A stretch of 64,000 nucleotides of DNA from Verrucomicrobiales bacterium. Its GTDB lineage: Bacteria; Verrucomicrobiota; Verrucomicrobiia; Verrucomicrobiales; DEV007. A model generated the notes under the pieces. It ran no database searches. It saw only the letters and a list, made by a program, of their open reading frames with translations, and had not been told where the DNA came from. The stretch lies in the NCBI GenBank assembly GCA_002698785.1, contig PAAG01000013.1:124001-188000 (forward strand), read 5' to 3'. Made by a program: the position numbers and the translations under genes. Below, in pieces: positions 9,234 through 17,143 of this stretch. Within the stretch, counting starts at the first letter, position 1, and every line of letters begins with the position of its first letter.

Positions 9234-10444
9234 TCAAACATGTCGAACAACTCCTCAAAAACGAGATAGGCGTTTCCGGGTTTCTGGACTGGCTCGCGCG
9301 GCAATTTCCCCTGATCGACGAACTCGAAGACACACCACAGGATCCCGAGTGGCATGGGGAGGGCAATGTCAGGATCCACACCGAAGTGGTCCTCACAGAA
9401 TTGCTCAAGGATCTTCCCAATCATGCCGATCTCTCGACAGACCATATCCACGCCCTCATCATCGGTGCCGCTCTCCACGACATCGGAAAGACTCGGGTCA
9501 CTCGCGAAAAGGAATTGGCAGGCAAAGTCCGTATTGTCTCTCCAAGGCACGCCGAAACCGGTCGCTCCTATTCCGCCTTGCCTCTCGCCGGATTCGAAGA
9601 CGTGAACGACACCGTCTACGAGTGGGCCCTTGGCATCATCGGCTACCACCATCATCCCAGAAAGCTCATTTCTGCTCGCATCTCCAAAGGCAAATTCGCC
9701 CGCATCGCTCGCAGCATTCCTCTGCGCCTGCTGGAAATCTTCGAATACGCAGACATTCGCGGGCGCATCTGTTCCGACCCAACGGAGCAACTCGAAACCG
9801 TCGATCTCTTCCGTTTGGAAGCAGAGTCCATGGGCTACTGGGAGAACGATCCCTACGCAGGATGGCTAGATCGAATCGAGAACGAATTCGAAATCACCGA
9901 TCCAGAGGAAAGCCGCTATGTCTTCGATGCTGCGAAGCACCTCTTTGAAAATGGAGAAATCCAGACTCTCGAAGAAGCCATTGGGAAAACGTGGGACACA
10001 CGTTCTTCTCACGGTCGGCTCATCATTCTCTGTGGACCGTCCGGTTCCGGCAAATCGACCTGGATTCAGAACCACGATAGCGACCGCGTAGTTTCCTTGG
10101 ACGATCTCCGCATAGAAATTTCCGGTCGGCGCGACCGCCAGGCCGACAACGGCAAAGTCGCCCAGCTCGCCAAAGAGCGATTGAAAGAAGGACTTCGTGC
10201 CAAAGAAACCATCATCTACGACGCGACAACACTCCGTACCGACGGTCGTTCGTCGCTCGTGTCACTGGCCCACCAGTATCACTCTGCATCCGAGATTGTT
10301 CGCTTCGCCGTCGACCCAGATGAGTTGAATCGCCGCAACCGAAGTCGGCAGCATCAGGTGCCGTCAAAAGTTCTCGATCGCCAACTTGATCGTTTCCAAT
10401 GGCCTGACCTTTGGGAAGCCCAGCGGGTCACTACCGACCGCTGA
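9230..10444 (+). CDS. HD-Pnk: HD phosphoesterase fused to polynucleotide 5'-kinase
   Basis: A 404-residue two-domain RNA/DNA end-healing enzyme. Residues 40-200 form an HD phosphohydrolase domain: H50 in RIHTEVV, the HD pair H83-D84 in ALHDIGKTR, H107, and H140-H142 in GYHHHP. Residues 262-400 form a P-loop kinase: GPSGSGKST (269-277, K275), the likely acceptor-activating aspartates D291/D292 in SLDDLR, and RNRSRQ near 369-374. This order matches the HD-Pnk family, whose characterised prototype from Runella slithyformis removes 2',3'-cyclic and 3' phosphates and phosphorylates 5'-OH ends. The ATG at 9230 overlaps the ligase stop; earlier in-frame starts lie inside the ligase gene. Together with the ligase it would repair RNA cut by toxin-type nucleases. 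Confidence 0.88.
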   Translation: MIKHVEQLLKNEIGVSGFLDWLARQFPLIDELEDTPQDPEWHGEGNVRIHTEVVLTELLKDLPNHADLSTDHIHALIIGAALHDIGKTRVTREKELAGKVRIVSPRHAETGRSYSALPLAGFEDVNDTVYEWALGIIGYHHHPRKLISARISKGKFARIARSIPLRLLEIFEYADIRGRICSDPTEQLETVDLFRLEAESMGYWENDPYAGWLDRIENEFEITDPEESRYVFDAAKHLFENGEIQTLEEAIGKTWDTRSSHGRLIILCGPSGSGKSTWIQNHDSDRVVSLDDLRIEISGRRDRQADNGKVAQLAKERLKEGLRAKETIIYDATTLRTDGRSSLVSLAHQYHSASEIVRFAVDPDELNRRNRSRQHQVPSKVLDRQLDRFQWPDLWEAQRVTTDR

Positions 10445-10473
10445 CGCCTCTTTCTCTTTTCGCCTGAAAACAC

Positions 10474-10504
10474 AAAAAAGGTGCCGCCGTAGCGACACCT
10501 TTTT
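10474..10504. terminator. bidirectional intrinsic terminator
   Basis: AAAAAAGGTG-c-CG pairs with CG-a-CACCTTTTT around a short loop. A-tract and T-tract sit on both sides, so it can end the HD-Pnk transcript on the plus strand and the convergent minus-strand transcript ending at 10536. Confidence 0.85.
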
Positions 10505-10535
10505 CGTTTCTTGGTATGGTGTTTGGGTATGAAAA

Positions 10536-11213
10536 TCAATTAGCGAGGAGAGAGAGCTGCTGGGTCGTTCCGTTGGTCAGGGACCCTGCACCTACCCAGC
10601 GAACTTCGCCCCAGGATGTCGTGCTTTTGCTGAACTCGTAGTAGTTCCCCTTCGTATCGCGGAACCAGAGATATCCGGCCCGAGAGTTCGCACCGCTGAA
10701 AGAAATCGAATTGCCCTGGTAGTAAAACTCGCCTTCGACGTTGCCGAGGCCGGAAATGTTTGCCCAGCGGATCGTCGCATTCACGCTGTATCCCTGACCG
10801 TCGGTCGCAGTGTAATTCCGCACGGTTACAGGATTTACCGGAGCTACCTTGACTGGCTCGGAGCTTACAAGCCATGCGTTCTCCGAATGATTTGTGAAAT
10901 GAACTTTGCCGCTCCAGGTCACGGATGCGCCACCGTTCTGCTTCCAGAGTTCGTAAACGATCCCGTTCTCAGTGCGAAGACGAAGAAATCCAGGTTGTGA
11001 ATTATTACCGGTAAAAGTCTGCTCGCCACCGGCGTATTGGAAGTCGCCCCATACGGATCCGAGACCAGAGATGTTCTGCCAGACGACTGTCGCGGGGACG
11101 CGATTGCCATCCTGGGATACCAGCTGGTAGTGACGGGTTTCGTTCCCTTCGACAGAGGAAGCAAAAACTGCAACAGCAGCGACAACAGCGGAGAGGATAG
11201 CGGTCCTTTTCAT
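10536..11213 (-). CDS. secreted protein with two tandem copies of an unrecognised domain
   Basis: A 225-residue exported protein with signal peptide (residues 1-about 23, KRTAILSAVVAAVAVFAS). The mature part consists of two homologous domains of about 80 residues (28-108 and 133-214). They share the blocks ATVVWQNISGLGSVWG / ATIRWANISGLGNVEG, the pattern FTGNNSQPG / FSGANSRAG, and YELWK / YYEFSK. They look beta-rich with regularly spaced Trp and aromatic residues, which suggests a binding module, but I cannot name a family. It lies 52 bases downstream of the selenoprotein gene on the same strand, so it may be co-transcribed. Confidence 0.6.
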   Translation of the reverse strand: MKRTAILSAVVAAVAVFASSVEGNETRHYQLVSQDGNRVPATVVWQNISGLGSVWGDFQYAGGEQTFTGNNSQPGFLRLRTENGIVYELWKQNGGASVTWSGKVHFTNHSENAWLVSSEPVKVAPVNPVTVRNYTATDGQGYSVNATIRWANISGLGNVEGEFYYQGNSISFSGANSRAGYLWFRDTKGNYYEFSKSTTSWGEVRWVGAGSLTNGTTQQLSLLAN

Positions 11214-11265
11214 ATCCGGTTGACGAAACCGCTCCGGCCACTATTCAAAAAAGAATGAACTCTTC

Positions 11266-12597
11266 TCAGCTCCTGGGAAATCCGGCTTTCAATTCCTCGA
11301 GCGTCACGGCCCCATCTTCGTTCGTGTCAAAACGATCAAAGCGTTCGACCATCGGGCCGCGTGCTTCACTTTTGGTGATCGATCCATCCTTGTCCGAGTC
11401 CATTCGTTCGAAAATCATTTCCGGATTTGGACGTCGTCGCGACGGTTCTTCGGCGCCTCTGGATCGCCCTGACATACCTCTACGATTCTGCACTCGGCCA
11501 GCATCCCGATCGACCTCCCAGTGAATAGAATATTCGTGGCTTACTGCCTTACACCACTTATCGCCGTCATCGCAGGCAAAGTAATTCACCACCAGTGTGA
11601 GCGGTTCATGATTGGTTTCCGCACTCCTATCAACCTTGATCAGGAACTCTCTTGGATCGCTGTCTGCTTCGACCTCTTCCACTTTTGCCGCCGAGCCAGA
11701 TGAGGGACTGACCTCGATTCCCTCAGAAGCCATGATCGTAAACTCCAAGGGTGGAGCCAGGTTATTCCAGTGCACATGGTGAATAGGATCGAGATGAAAA
11801 CCGATATGCAATTTTCCCTTTCCACCTTCCTTGAGTAAACCCGCCTCCGCCTCTGCCCGCAGCTTCACGTAAAGCGGATTCTCAGACTGCACTTTCAAAA
11901 CATCTATCCTCAGTGGCTGCATTCCCTGGGGGCGCGGCACACGCGGCACCACTCCACTCTCTATCTTCTTCGCAGGCTGGTCCGGTCGCTCACCCTGCAA
12001 TTCAAGGTCTTCAACCGCAGTAAGGCTCTCCGCCTTCACTGCGAACTTCTCCAGATCCTTCCGCAACGCTTCCGGGTCGCTCCACGGTCGAGCAACCAGC
12101 ACCTTGCCCTCTGGAGAAATCACAAACTCCGAATTATTTCGATCACCGAAGGCATGCTTCAGATCATTCTCCATCGAGTCCGCAATCCACGAAATCTTCG
12201 TGCCCAGCTTCTTCTTGGCTGCCGCAATATGGGACAAACGCTCTTCCAGCGTAACAGGCTGCACATACCCGTCGTTCTCGGGATGAGCGAGGGATTTGTA
12301 GACGTAGAAAAACTGAACGTCGTCTTTGTAGTCAATGTAGACCGCCTCCAGACCGGGGACGTTTCGAATGAAAGGGGGTCACGTTAGACACCCGAATATG
12401 ATCACTCCGTGTTTTCCCTTCAGTCTCTGTCGAAGCGCAAACGGCTCACCTGTTTCATCGTAAGCCGACACATCAGGAAGTTCCTTCCCAAGAAGGGGAA
12501 GTGGGCCGGTGTCCTTCGCCTTACCTCCGGGGCGCTGCGCCGAAACGCTCGCCGTCGAGAGAGCGAGTAAAGTGCACAGCGAAATCCAGAGTCTCAT
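11266..12597 (-). CDS. deiodinase-like selenoprotein with DsbD-like and EF-hand domains (TGA read as Sec)
   Basis: I read this as one 443-residue gene with an in-frame TGA at codon 73 (12379-12381), not two ORFs. A signal peptide (1-20) precedes a thioredoxin-fold domain in which VIIFGCLT is followed by the TGA and then PPFIRNVPG. This gives C70-x-x-U73 followed by PPF, as in iodothyronine deiodinases (CTUPPF-type). Downstream, AHPENDGYV, TLEERL, WIADSMEN and ISPEGKVLVARPW follow the deiodinase order. Residues around 230-380 resemble a DsbD N-terminal domain (LHIGFHLDPIHHVHW, YFACDDGDKWC). Two EF-hand loops end the protein (D400-E411 and D424-E435). No frameshift is needed, since both parts are in the same frame. 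A SECIS-like hairpin follows the TGA. Substrate unknown. It may be an exported redox enzyme rather than a thyroid-hormone enzyme. Confidence 0.85.
12343..12361 (-). promoter_or_regulatory. bacterial SECIS-like hairpin after the Sec TGA
   Basis: In mRNA sense CGUCCCC pairs with GGAGGCG (one U-G wobble, one C-A mismatch) around a GGUCU loop. The loop begins 24 nt after the TGA and starts with G, as expected for bacterial SECIS elements that recruit SelB. The stem is imperfect, so folding software should test it. Confidence 0.6.
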
Positions 12598-12638
12598 GCG
12601 GGGAATGAACCCCGTTGTAACAGGTTGGTTTCAGGAAA

Positions 12639-13286
12639 TCAACGTATCGAGATATTGTCGATCCCGCCTGTATCGTCCCCAGTGCGGAACTCACCGCGGA
12701 TCCAGAGCTTGTCGATACTATCCATCACCTTCGCTATCTCTTCCGGAGTGGCGGGCTCCTTGCTCGAAGAATTGATCCAGCCAGCATCGGCATTCAACGG
12801 AACGGTAAAGTGGGTCCAGTCGAGACCCGGAGGGTCTTCATGAGCAAAGTGGACCTCGAAATCTCCAGCACCCAAGATCACATCAGAGGCTTCGAAAGGC
12901 TTGTCGAGTGCACTCTGTTTCAAATCGAAAGAAAGCCGTGCCCGGGCAGAGCCATTAGCCTCCCAGTTCTTCGCCAGTTCCTCCATGAATGAATCCGGTG
13001 CCGACCAGTACCAGACGCCACCCACGGCATTGTCCACCGCCGACATGTGAGCACCCGGGTTTCCACCTTCCGTTTCATAGGTGGGTTTGTCAGACTCTCC
13101 CTGTGCATCGCCGACGACCAGCCAGCCCGTATCTCCGGCCTCAAAATCCTCCTCTACGATTGTCGGTGCAAGCCATCGAAACTGCCAGATACAGAAAACC
13201 AGAACGGCGATCAATGAGCACGACACGAAAAGCACAACCATCGCGCAGCTGCACCCCTTTCTCTTTTCTCCGGTGGGTTCGACCAT
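12639..13286 (-). CDS. membrane-anchored protein with laminin-B-like domain
   Basis: A 215-residue protein with one N-terminal transmembrane anchor (about 16-37, MVVLFVSCSLIAVLVFCIW), so most of it faces the periplasm or cell exterior. The remainder resembles a laminin IV/B-type beta-sandwich: VEEDFEAGDTGWLVVGD, then YWSAPDSFMEELA and ARLSFDLKQS, ending in GGIDNISIR. Such modules bind carbohydrate or protein surfaces in known families; here only the fold resemblance can be claimed. The selenoprotein gene follows after 41 bases on the same strand. With the 10536-11213 gene it may form a three-gene unit of extracytoplasmic proteins. Confidence 0.55.
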   Translation of the reverse strand: MVEPTGEKRKGCSCAMVVLFVSCSLIAVLVFCIWQFRWLAPTIVEEDFEAGDTGWLVVGDAQGESDKPTYETEGGNPGAHMSAVDNAVGGVWYWSAPDSFMEELAKNWEANGSARARLSFDLKQSALDKPFEASDVILGAGDFEVHFAHEDPPGLDWTHFTVPLNADAGWINSSSKEPATPEEIAKVMDSIDKLWIRGEFRTGDDTGGIDNISIR

Positions 13287-13346
13287 AAATCTATTCTAAA
13301 GGAATCCTGAAAGAAGGACGAGTCTCCTCCCCGATTATTCAGGAAT

Positions 13347-14153
13347 TCATGAGTTACGATGTCGAAACTCAATCGGAGTCATCCCTACATGCTTGCGAAA
13401 GTGCTGGGTAAAACGACTCGCATCCCCAAAGCCACAAGATCTCCCGATCTCCGCCGCCGTTAGGTCCGTTTCCTCCAGCAGTCGCATCGCCGCCACAATC
13501 CGCGTCTTCAACAGAAACTCCTGTGGAGTGATTCCGAAAGCCGCCCGAAACCTCCGTTGCAACTGCCGCAGCGACTGCCCACAATCCATCGCGAGATCTG
13601 CCAGCACGATCGGCTTCCCAAAATCCCGTCGTATCGTCTCCACCGCTTTGCCCACTGTCTGGAAAAGAGGGAGCTCCCGATCGGATTGGTCGGGGCGACG
13701 TAATAGACCCATCACCCCTTCGATTTCCCCTTCACGATTCCGAAGCGGTAGCTTCGTCACCATGAACCAGTCCGGCATACCCTGGCCATCCCACCACAAT
13801 TCCAGCCGCTCCAGGATTTCAACTTCACCATCAAGCAACTGCCGGTCGTCTTCGACATAAGACTGCGCCATCGGTACCGGATTCAGGTGGAAATCCGTCA
13901 TTCCCAGGATCTCTCCTTCGTCGCGAATGGAATAGCGGGCCCGCAGACCGCGACTCGCATACATCAGGTGACCCTCGCGGTTCTTTGCAAAGAAATGCAG
14001 TCCCGGAATATGATCAAACAACTGCGGGAAATGAGAGCCTGGAGCGAGCCGCTTCACCCACTCATCGCGCTCGCTCTGCCAACGACGCACCTCCACCTGT
14101 GTCCGCCGATCACGGGGCAGGGGGCGCAAAGGTGTGGCATCATGATGTCGCAT
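13347..14153 (-). CDS. AraC-family regulator with PAS sensor domain
   Basis: A transcription regulator with an N-terminal PAS-like domain (PQLFDHIPGLHFFAKNREG to about GVMGLLRRP) and a C-terminal double helix-turn-helix AraC domain (LADLAMDCGQSLRQLQRRF, then EIGRSCGFGDASRFTQHFR and GMTPIEFR). I start at the ATG at 14153 (268 residues); the frame continues to an ATG at 14189. It is divergent from the sugar cluster at 14225, with about 70 bases between the starts, so it is the likely local activator of that cluster. The PAS ligand is unknown. Confidence 0.85.
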   Translation of the reverse strand: MRHHDATPLRPLPRDRRTQVEVRRWQSERDEWVKRLAPGSHFPQLFDHIPGLHFFAKNREGHLMYASRGLRARYSIRDEGEILGMTDFHLNPVPMAQSYVEDDRQLLDGEVEILERLELWWDGQGMPDWFMVTKLPLRNREGEIEGVMGLLRRPDQSDRELPLFQTVGKAVETIRRDFGKPIVLADLAMDCGQSLRQLQRRFRAAFGITPQEFLLKTRIVAAMRLLEETDLTAAEIGRSCGFGDASRFTQHFRKHVGMTPIEFRHRNS

Positions 14154-14224
14154 TTCGCATATACTTTGTCGTGACGATGCTGCCAGCATCCGTCATCTTT
14201 GGCAAACGCCCATTTTCCCCCGTT

Positions 14225-14917
14225 ATGAAACCCATCGTCCAGATCTCCCTCGACCTCACCAATATCGACGAAGCCCTCGAAACCGCTGCCCTCGCCATGC
14301 GTGCCGGAGTCGATTGGCTTGAGGCGGGAACTCCCCTCATCCTTGCCGAAGGCCTCCACGGAGTCCGAGCCCTGCGAGAAGCCTTCCCCGACACTCCCAT
14401 CGTCGCCGACCTCAAGACCATGGACGGTGGCTACCTAGAAGCCGAAATGATGGCCAAGGCCGGAGCCACCCACGTCGTCGTCATGGCCCGCGCCCATCCC
14501 GAGACCATCAAGTGCGTTGTCCAGGCGGGCAAAGACTTCGGTGCCGAAGTCATGGGAGACAATCTCGGATGCCCCGACATGGTTTCCGGAGCTCGCGAAC
14601 TCGAAGATCTCGGCTGCGATTACATCATTCACCACATCGGCTACGACGAGCGCCGTGGCATCGCCGCCGCTGGTCACCGCATGCCCAGTCCTCTTGACCA
14701 GCTCAAAGAAGTCGTCGCTGCAGTCGACATCCCCGTCCAGGCCGTGGGCGGCCTCAGCCTCGAACAGGCCATCGAGTGTCCCAAATACGGAGCTCCTCTC
14801 GTCGTCCTTGGCGCGCCATTGACAATCGACGCTGATTCCTTCAAAACCGCCGACGGAGACCTTGAAGGTTCCCTCCGAATGATCTGCGAAGCGATCCACT
14901 CCCAGAGCGTAGACTAA
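14225..14917 (+). CDS. 3-hexulose-6-phosphate synthase/OMP-decarboxylase-superfamily protein
   Basis: A 230-residue TIM-barrel protein of the hexulose-6-phosphate synthase/3-keto-L-gulonate-6-phosphate decarboxylase branch. The signature VADLKTMDGG (Asp-x-Lys-x-x-Asp) is present, preceded by WLEAGTPLILAEG and followed by GATHVVVMARAHPE and GDNLGCPD. VQAVGGLSLEQA and LVVLGAPLT form the phosphate-binding end. In known enzymes this fold makes or breaks a C-C bond of a ketose phosphate with Mg2+. No hexulose-phosphate isomerase or sugar kinase gene is beside it, so it may act in sugar-acid or polyol breakdown instead. I use the ATG at 14225 because it starts the conserved domain; the frame is open further upstream. 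First gene of the cluster controlled from 13347-14153. Confidence 0.75.
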   Translation: MKPIVQISLDLTNIDEALETAALAMRAGVDWLEAGTPLILAEGLHGVRALREAFPDTPIVADLKTMDGGYLEAEMMAKAGATHVVVMARAHPETIKCVVQAGKDFGAEVMGDNLGCPDMVSGARELEDLGCDYIIHHIGYDERRGIAAAGHRMPSPLDQLKEVVAAVDIPVQAVGGLSLEQAIECPKYGAPLVVLGAPLTIDADSFKTADGDLEGSLRMICEAIHSQSVD

Positions 14918-15067
14918 CAAAACACAAATTTATCGACTCGATCCGTAAAATTTGATACAATCCACTATCCTCCAGACCCTTATCCGGGAAATGACAAAAA
15001 CGAAAATCCCTTCATTTCCCCTCATTTTGAAATCCACGAATTTCCCCAGCCGCTTCGACAACGCTAC

Positions 15068-15093
15068 CTGTAGCTGGCCTCTATGAGGCCGGA
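15068..15093 (+). repeat. 26-bp palindromic intergenic repeat, copy 1
   Basis: CTGTAGCTGGCCTC, then TAT, then GAGGCCGGA. CTGGCCTC pairs with GAGGCCGG (8 bp, one wobble) around a 3-base loop. A second copy with a TTT loop is at 17070-17095. It lies 63 bases before the Zn-dehydrogenase start. It may be a mobile short palindromic element or a regulatory hairpin. Confidence 0.8.
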
Positions 15094-15156
15094 CACCACG
15101 CCAGACAACCTACGAAATACAGATTTGCCGCCGCGACAACTTCCGATCCAAAAACC

Positions 15157-16182
15157 ATGTCAGCACCAGCCGTCGTAAATTACGCCCCCGAAAAAGGCTC
15201 CGTCGAAATCCGCGAAATTGAAAAACCGGAAATCGGTCCCGAAGACGTTCTCCTCGAGGTCGCCAACGTCGGCGTCTGTGGTAGTGACCTTCACCAATGG
15301 ACCGCTGACCATTCTTGGCCGGTAAATTACCCCGTCGTCCTCGGTCACGAATTCGGCGGCCACATCGTCGAAACCGGCAAAGAAGTCGAAGGTTGGAAAG
15401 AGGGCGACCGCGTTGTTTCGGAGACCGCCGCCATCATCAGCGCCGACAACCCGATGACCAAGCGTGGTCTATACAATCTCGACCCCACCCGCAAGGGCTT
15501 CGGATACGGCGTCAACGGAGCCATGACCAAATACGTCCGAGTTCCGTCGCGCATTCTTCACCACGTCCCCGATCAGCTGCCTTTCGAGCAGGCCTGCCTC
15601 ACTGAGCCCTGTTGTGTCGCTTACAACGCAGTGGTCAAAAACGCCCGCATCGAGCCAGGTGATCGTGTCGTCGTGTTAGGTCCGGGAACCATCGGAATTC
15701 TCTGCGCCGCGATGGCTCGCCTCTGCGGAGCCGAAGTCGCTATCGTCGGCCTTCAGCAGGATGAACACCGCCTCGACATCGCTGCGCAATACGGATGCGA
15801 AAAAATCATTGGCGACGCCAAAAAGTGGGCCAATGCCCGCGACGGACTCGGCTGTGACGGAGTTATCGACGCCGCTGGCGCCAGCGTCACCCTTCAGATC
15901 GCGCTCGATCTCGTTCGCCCTGCTGGATGGATCAGCAAAGTAGGCTGGGGCCCACAACCTCTCGGCTTCAATCTCGACCCTCTCGTTCAAAAGAACGTCA
16001 CCCTCCAGGGAAGCTTCAGTCACAACTGGCCCGTCTGGGAACGAGTCATCGCCCTTCTCGCCAGCGGTCAGCTCGACGTCAAACCCATCATCGGCGGCGT
16101 CTGGCCCATCACCGAATGGCACGAAGCTTTCGAAAAAATGCACCACGGCGAAGTCGTGAAAAGTGTTCTCAAACCCACCTAA
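15157..16182 (+). CDS. zinc-dependent alcohol/polyol dehydrogenase (MDR family)
   Basis: A 341-residue medium-chain dehydrogenase, probably oxidising a sugar alcohol or sugar acid with NAD(P). The catalytic zinc site is visible as C41 in GVCGSDLH and H64-E65 in VLGHEFGG, with LTEPCCVAYNAV later. The Rossmann motif VLGPGTIGILCAAMA follows. The usual four-cysteine structural-zinc loop is missing: the corresponding region (about 98-115, NPMTKRGLYNLDPTRKG) has no cysteine. Substrate is unknown; similarity of layout is to sorbitol/threonine dehydrogenases. The SDR gene follows after 4 bases, so the two are surely co-transcribed. Confidence 0.85.
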   Translation: MSAPAVVNYAPEKGSVEIREIEKPEIGPEDVLLEVANVGVCGSDLHQWTADHSWPVNYPVVLGHEFGGHIVETGKEVEGWKEGDRVVSETAAIISADNPMTKRGLYNLDPTRKGFGYGVNGAMTKYVRVPSRILHHVPDQLPFEQACLTEPCCVAYNAVVKNARIEPGDRVVVLGPGTIGILCAAMARLCGAEVAIVGLQQDEHRLDIAAQYGCEKIIGDAKKWANARDGLGCDGVIDAAGASVTLQIALDLVRPAGWISKVGWGPQPLGFNLDPLVQKNVTLQGSFSHNWPVWERVIALLASGQLDVKPIIGGVWPITEWHEAFEKMHHGEVVKSVLKPT

Positions 16183-16186
16183 TTTC

Positions 16187-16984
16187 ATGGAGAGACTCAA
16201 AGACAAATCCATCATCGTCACCGGCAGCTGCACCGGTATCGGAAAAGCCATTGCCAAGCGTTGCGTCGAAGAAGGCGCCAAGGTCGTCATCCACGGACTA
16301 GAAGAAGAGTGGGGGAAGGAACTGGTCGAAGAACTCGGTCCTGACAACGCTACCTTACTCATCGAGGATCTCGGCACCGAGGATTGCCCCAAGCATCTCG
16401 TCAATCTCGCCGTCGAGAAATTCGGCAAGCTCGATGCCATCGTGAACAATGCCGCCATTGTCGCATCCGGAAACATCTACGACACCGAGCCCGAAGACTT
16501 TCGTCGCATCTTCGAGATCAATACCCTCGCACCGTATCGACTCATTCGTGCCGCCCTACTCGAACTCGAGAAGACAATGGGCTGCGTCCTCAACATCGGC
16601 AGCGTCAACGCCTGGTGCGGCGAGCCCAATCTCATGGCCTACTCGGTTTCCAAAGGTGGGCTCATGACCATGACACGCAACCTCGGCGACACCCTCATGC
16701 GCGAGCACGGCGTTCGCGTAAACCAGATCAACCCCGGCTGGGTCCTTACCGAAAACGAAGCCGCCCGAAAAAAAGAGCACGGTCTTAAAGAAAACTGGGA
16801 CGCCGACCTCCCCAAGATGTTCGCCCCTGCCGGACGCATCCTCAAACCCGCCGAGATCGCCGCTGCCGCCGCCTATTGGCTGGCCGACGAAAGCGGCCCC
16901 ATCAGCGGCCAAGTCCTCGACCTGGAACAACACCCCTTCATCGGCCGCAATCCCCCCAAAGACGAGAGTACGATACCCACTTAG
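16187..16984 (+). CDS. short-chain dehydrogenase/reductase
   Basis: A classical SDR of 265 residues: cofactor motif TGSCTGIG (12-19), NNAA (87-90), and the catalytic triad S139, Y152 and K156 in YSVSK. PGWVLTENE follows the active site and the C-terminus PISGQVLDLEQH is typical. It probably oxidises or reduces a sugar-derived hydroxyl together with the neighbouring Zn dehydrogenase. I start at the ATG at 16187, 4 bases after the preceding stop; an earlier in-frame ATG at 16163 would overlap that gene. Confidence 0.88.
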   Translation: MERLKDKSIIVTGSCTGIGKAIAKRCVEEGAKVVIHGLEEEWGKELVEELGPDNATLLIEDLGTEDCPKHLVNLAVEKFGKLDAIVNNAAIVASGNIYDTEPEDFRRIFEINTLAPYRLIRAALLELEKTMGCVLNIGSVNAWCGEPNLMAYSVSKGGLMTMTRNLGDTLMREHGVRVNQINPGWVLTENEAARKKEHGLKENWDADLPKMFAPAGRILKPAEIAAAAAYWLADESGPISGQVLDLEQHPFIGRNPPKDESTIPT

Positions 16985-17069
16985 TCGACTTGTCAGGGTT
17001 AATCGAATAGCACAGACCCCAGGCACAGCGAGACAATCCGAAATCACCAAGCAAGCTAGAGCGCACGCC

Positions 17070-17095
17070 CTGTAGCTGGCCTCTTTGAGGCCGGA
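17070..17095 (+). repeat. 26-bp palindromic intergenic repeat, copy 2
   Basis: Identical to the copy at 15068-15093 except for one base in the loop (CTCTTTGAG in place of CTCTATGAG). It lies 48 bases before the sugar epimerase start, in the other longer intergenic gap of the same cluster. Confidence 0.8.
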
Positions 17096-17143
17096 TTTGT
17101 CCTATATCGACCGAACTCCATTCAATCATCCCCGTCCCCCAAA

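Noticed and set aside
11266-12597. Two separate genes or a frameshifted pseudogene at the deiodinase-like locus
   Set aside because: The two ORFs are in one frame and only a single TGA separates them. The intervening codons give a continuous thioredoxin-fold sequence, so recoding explains it better than a lesion.
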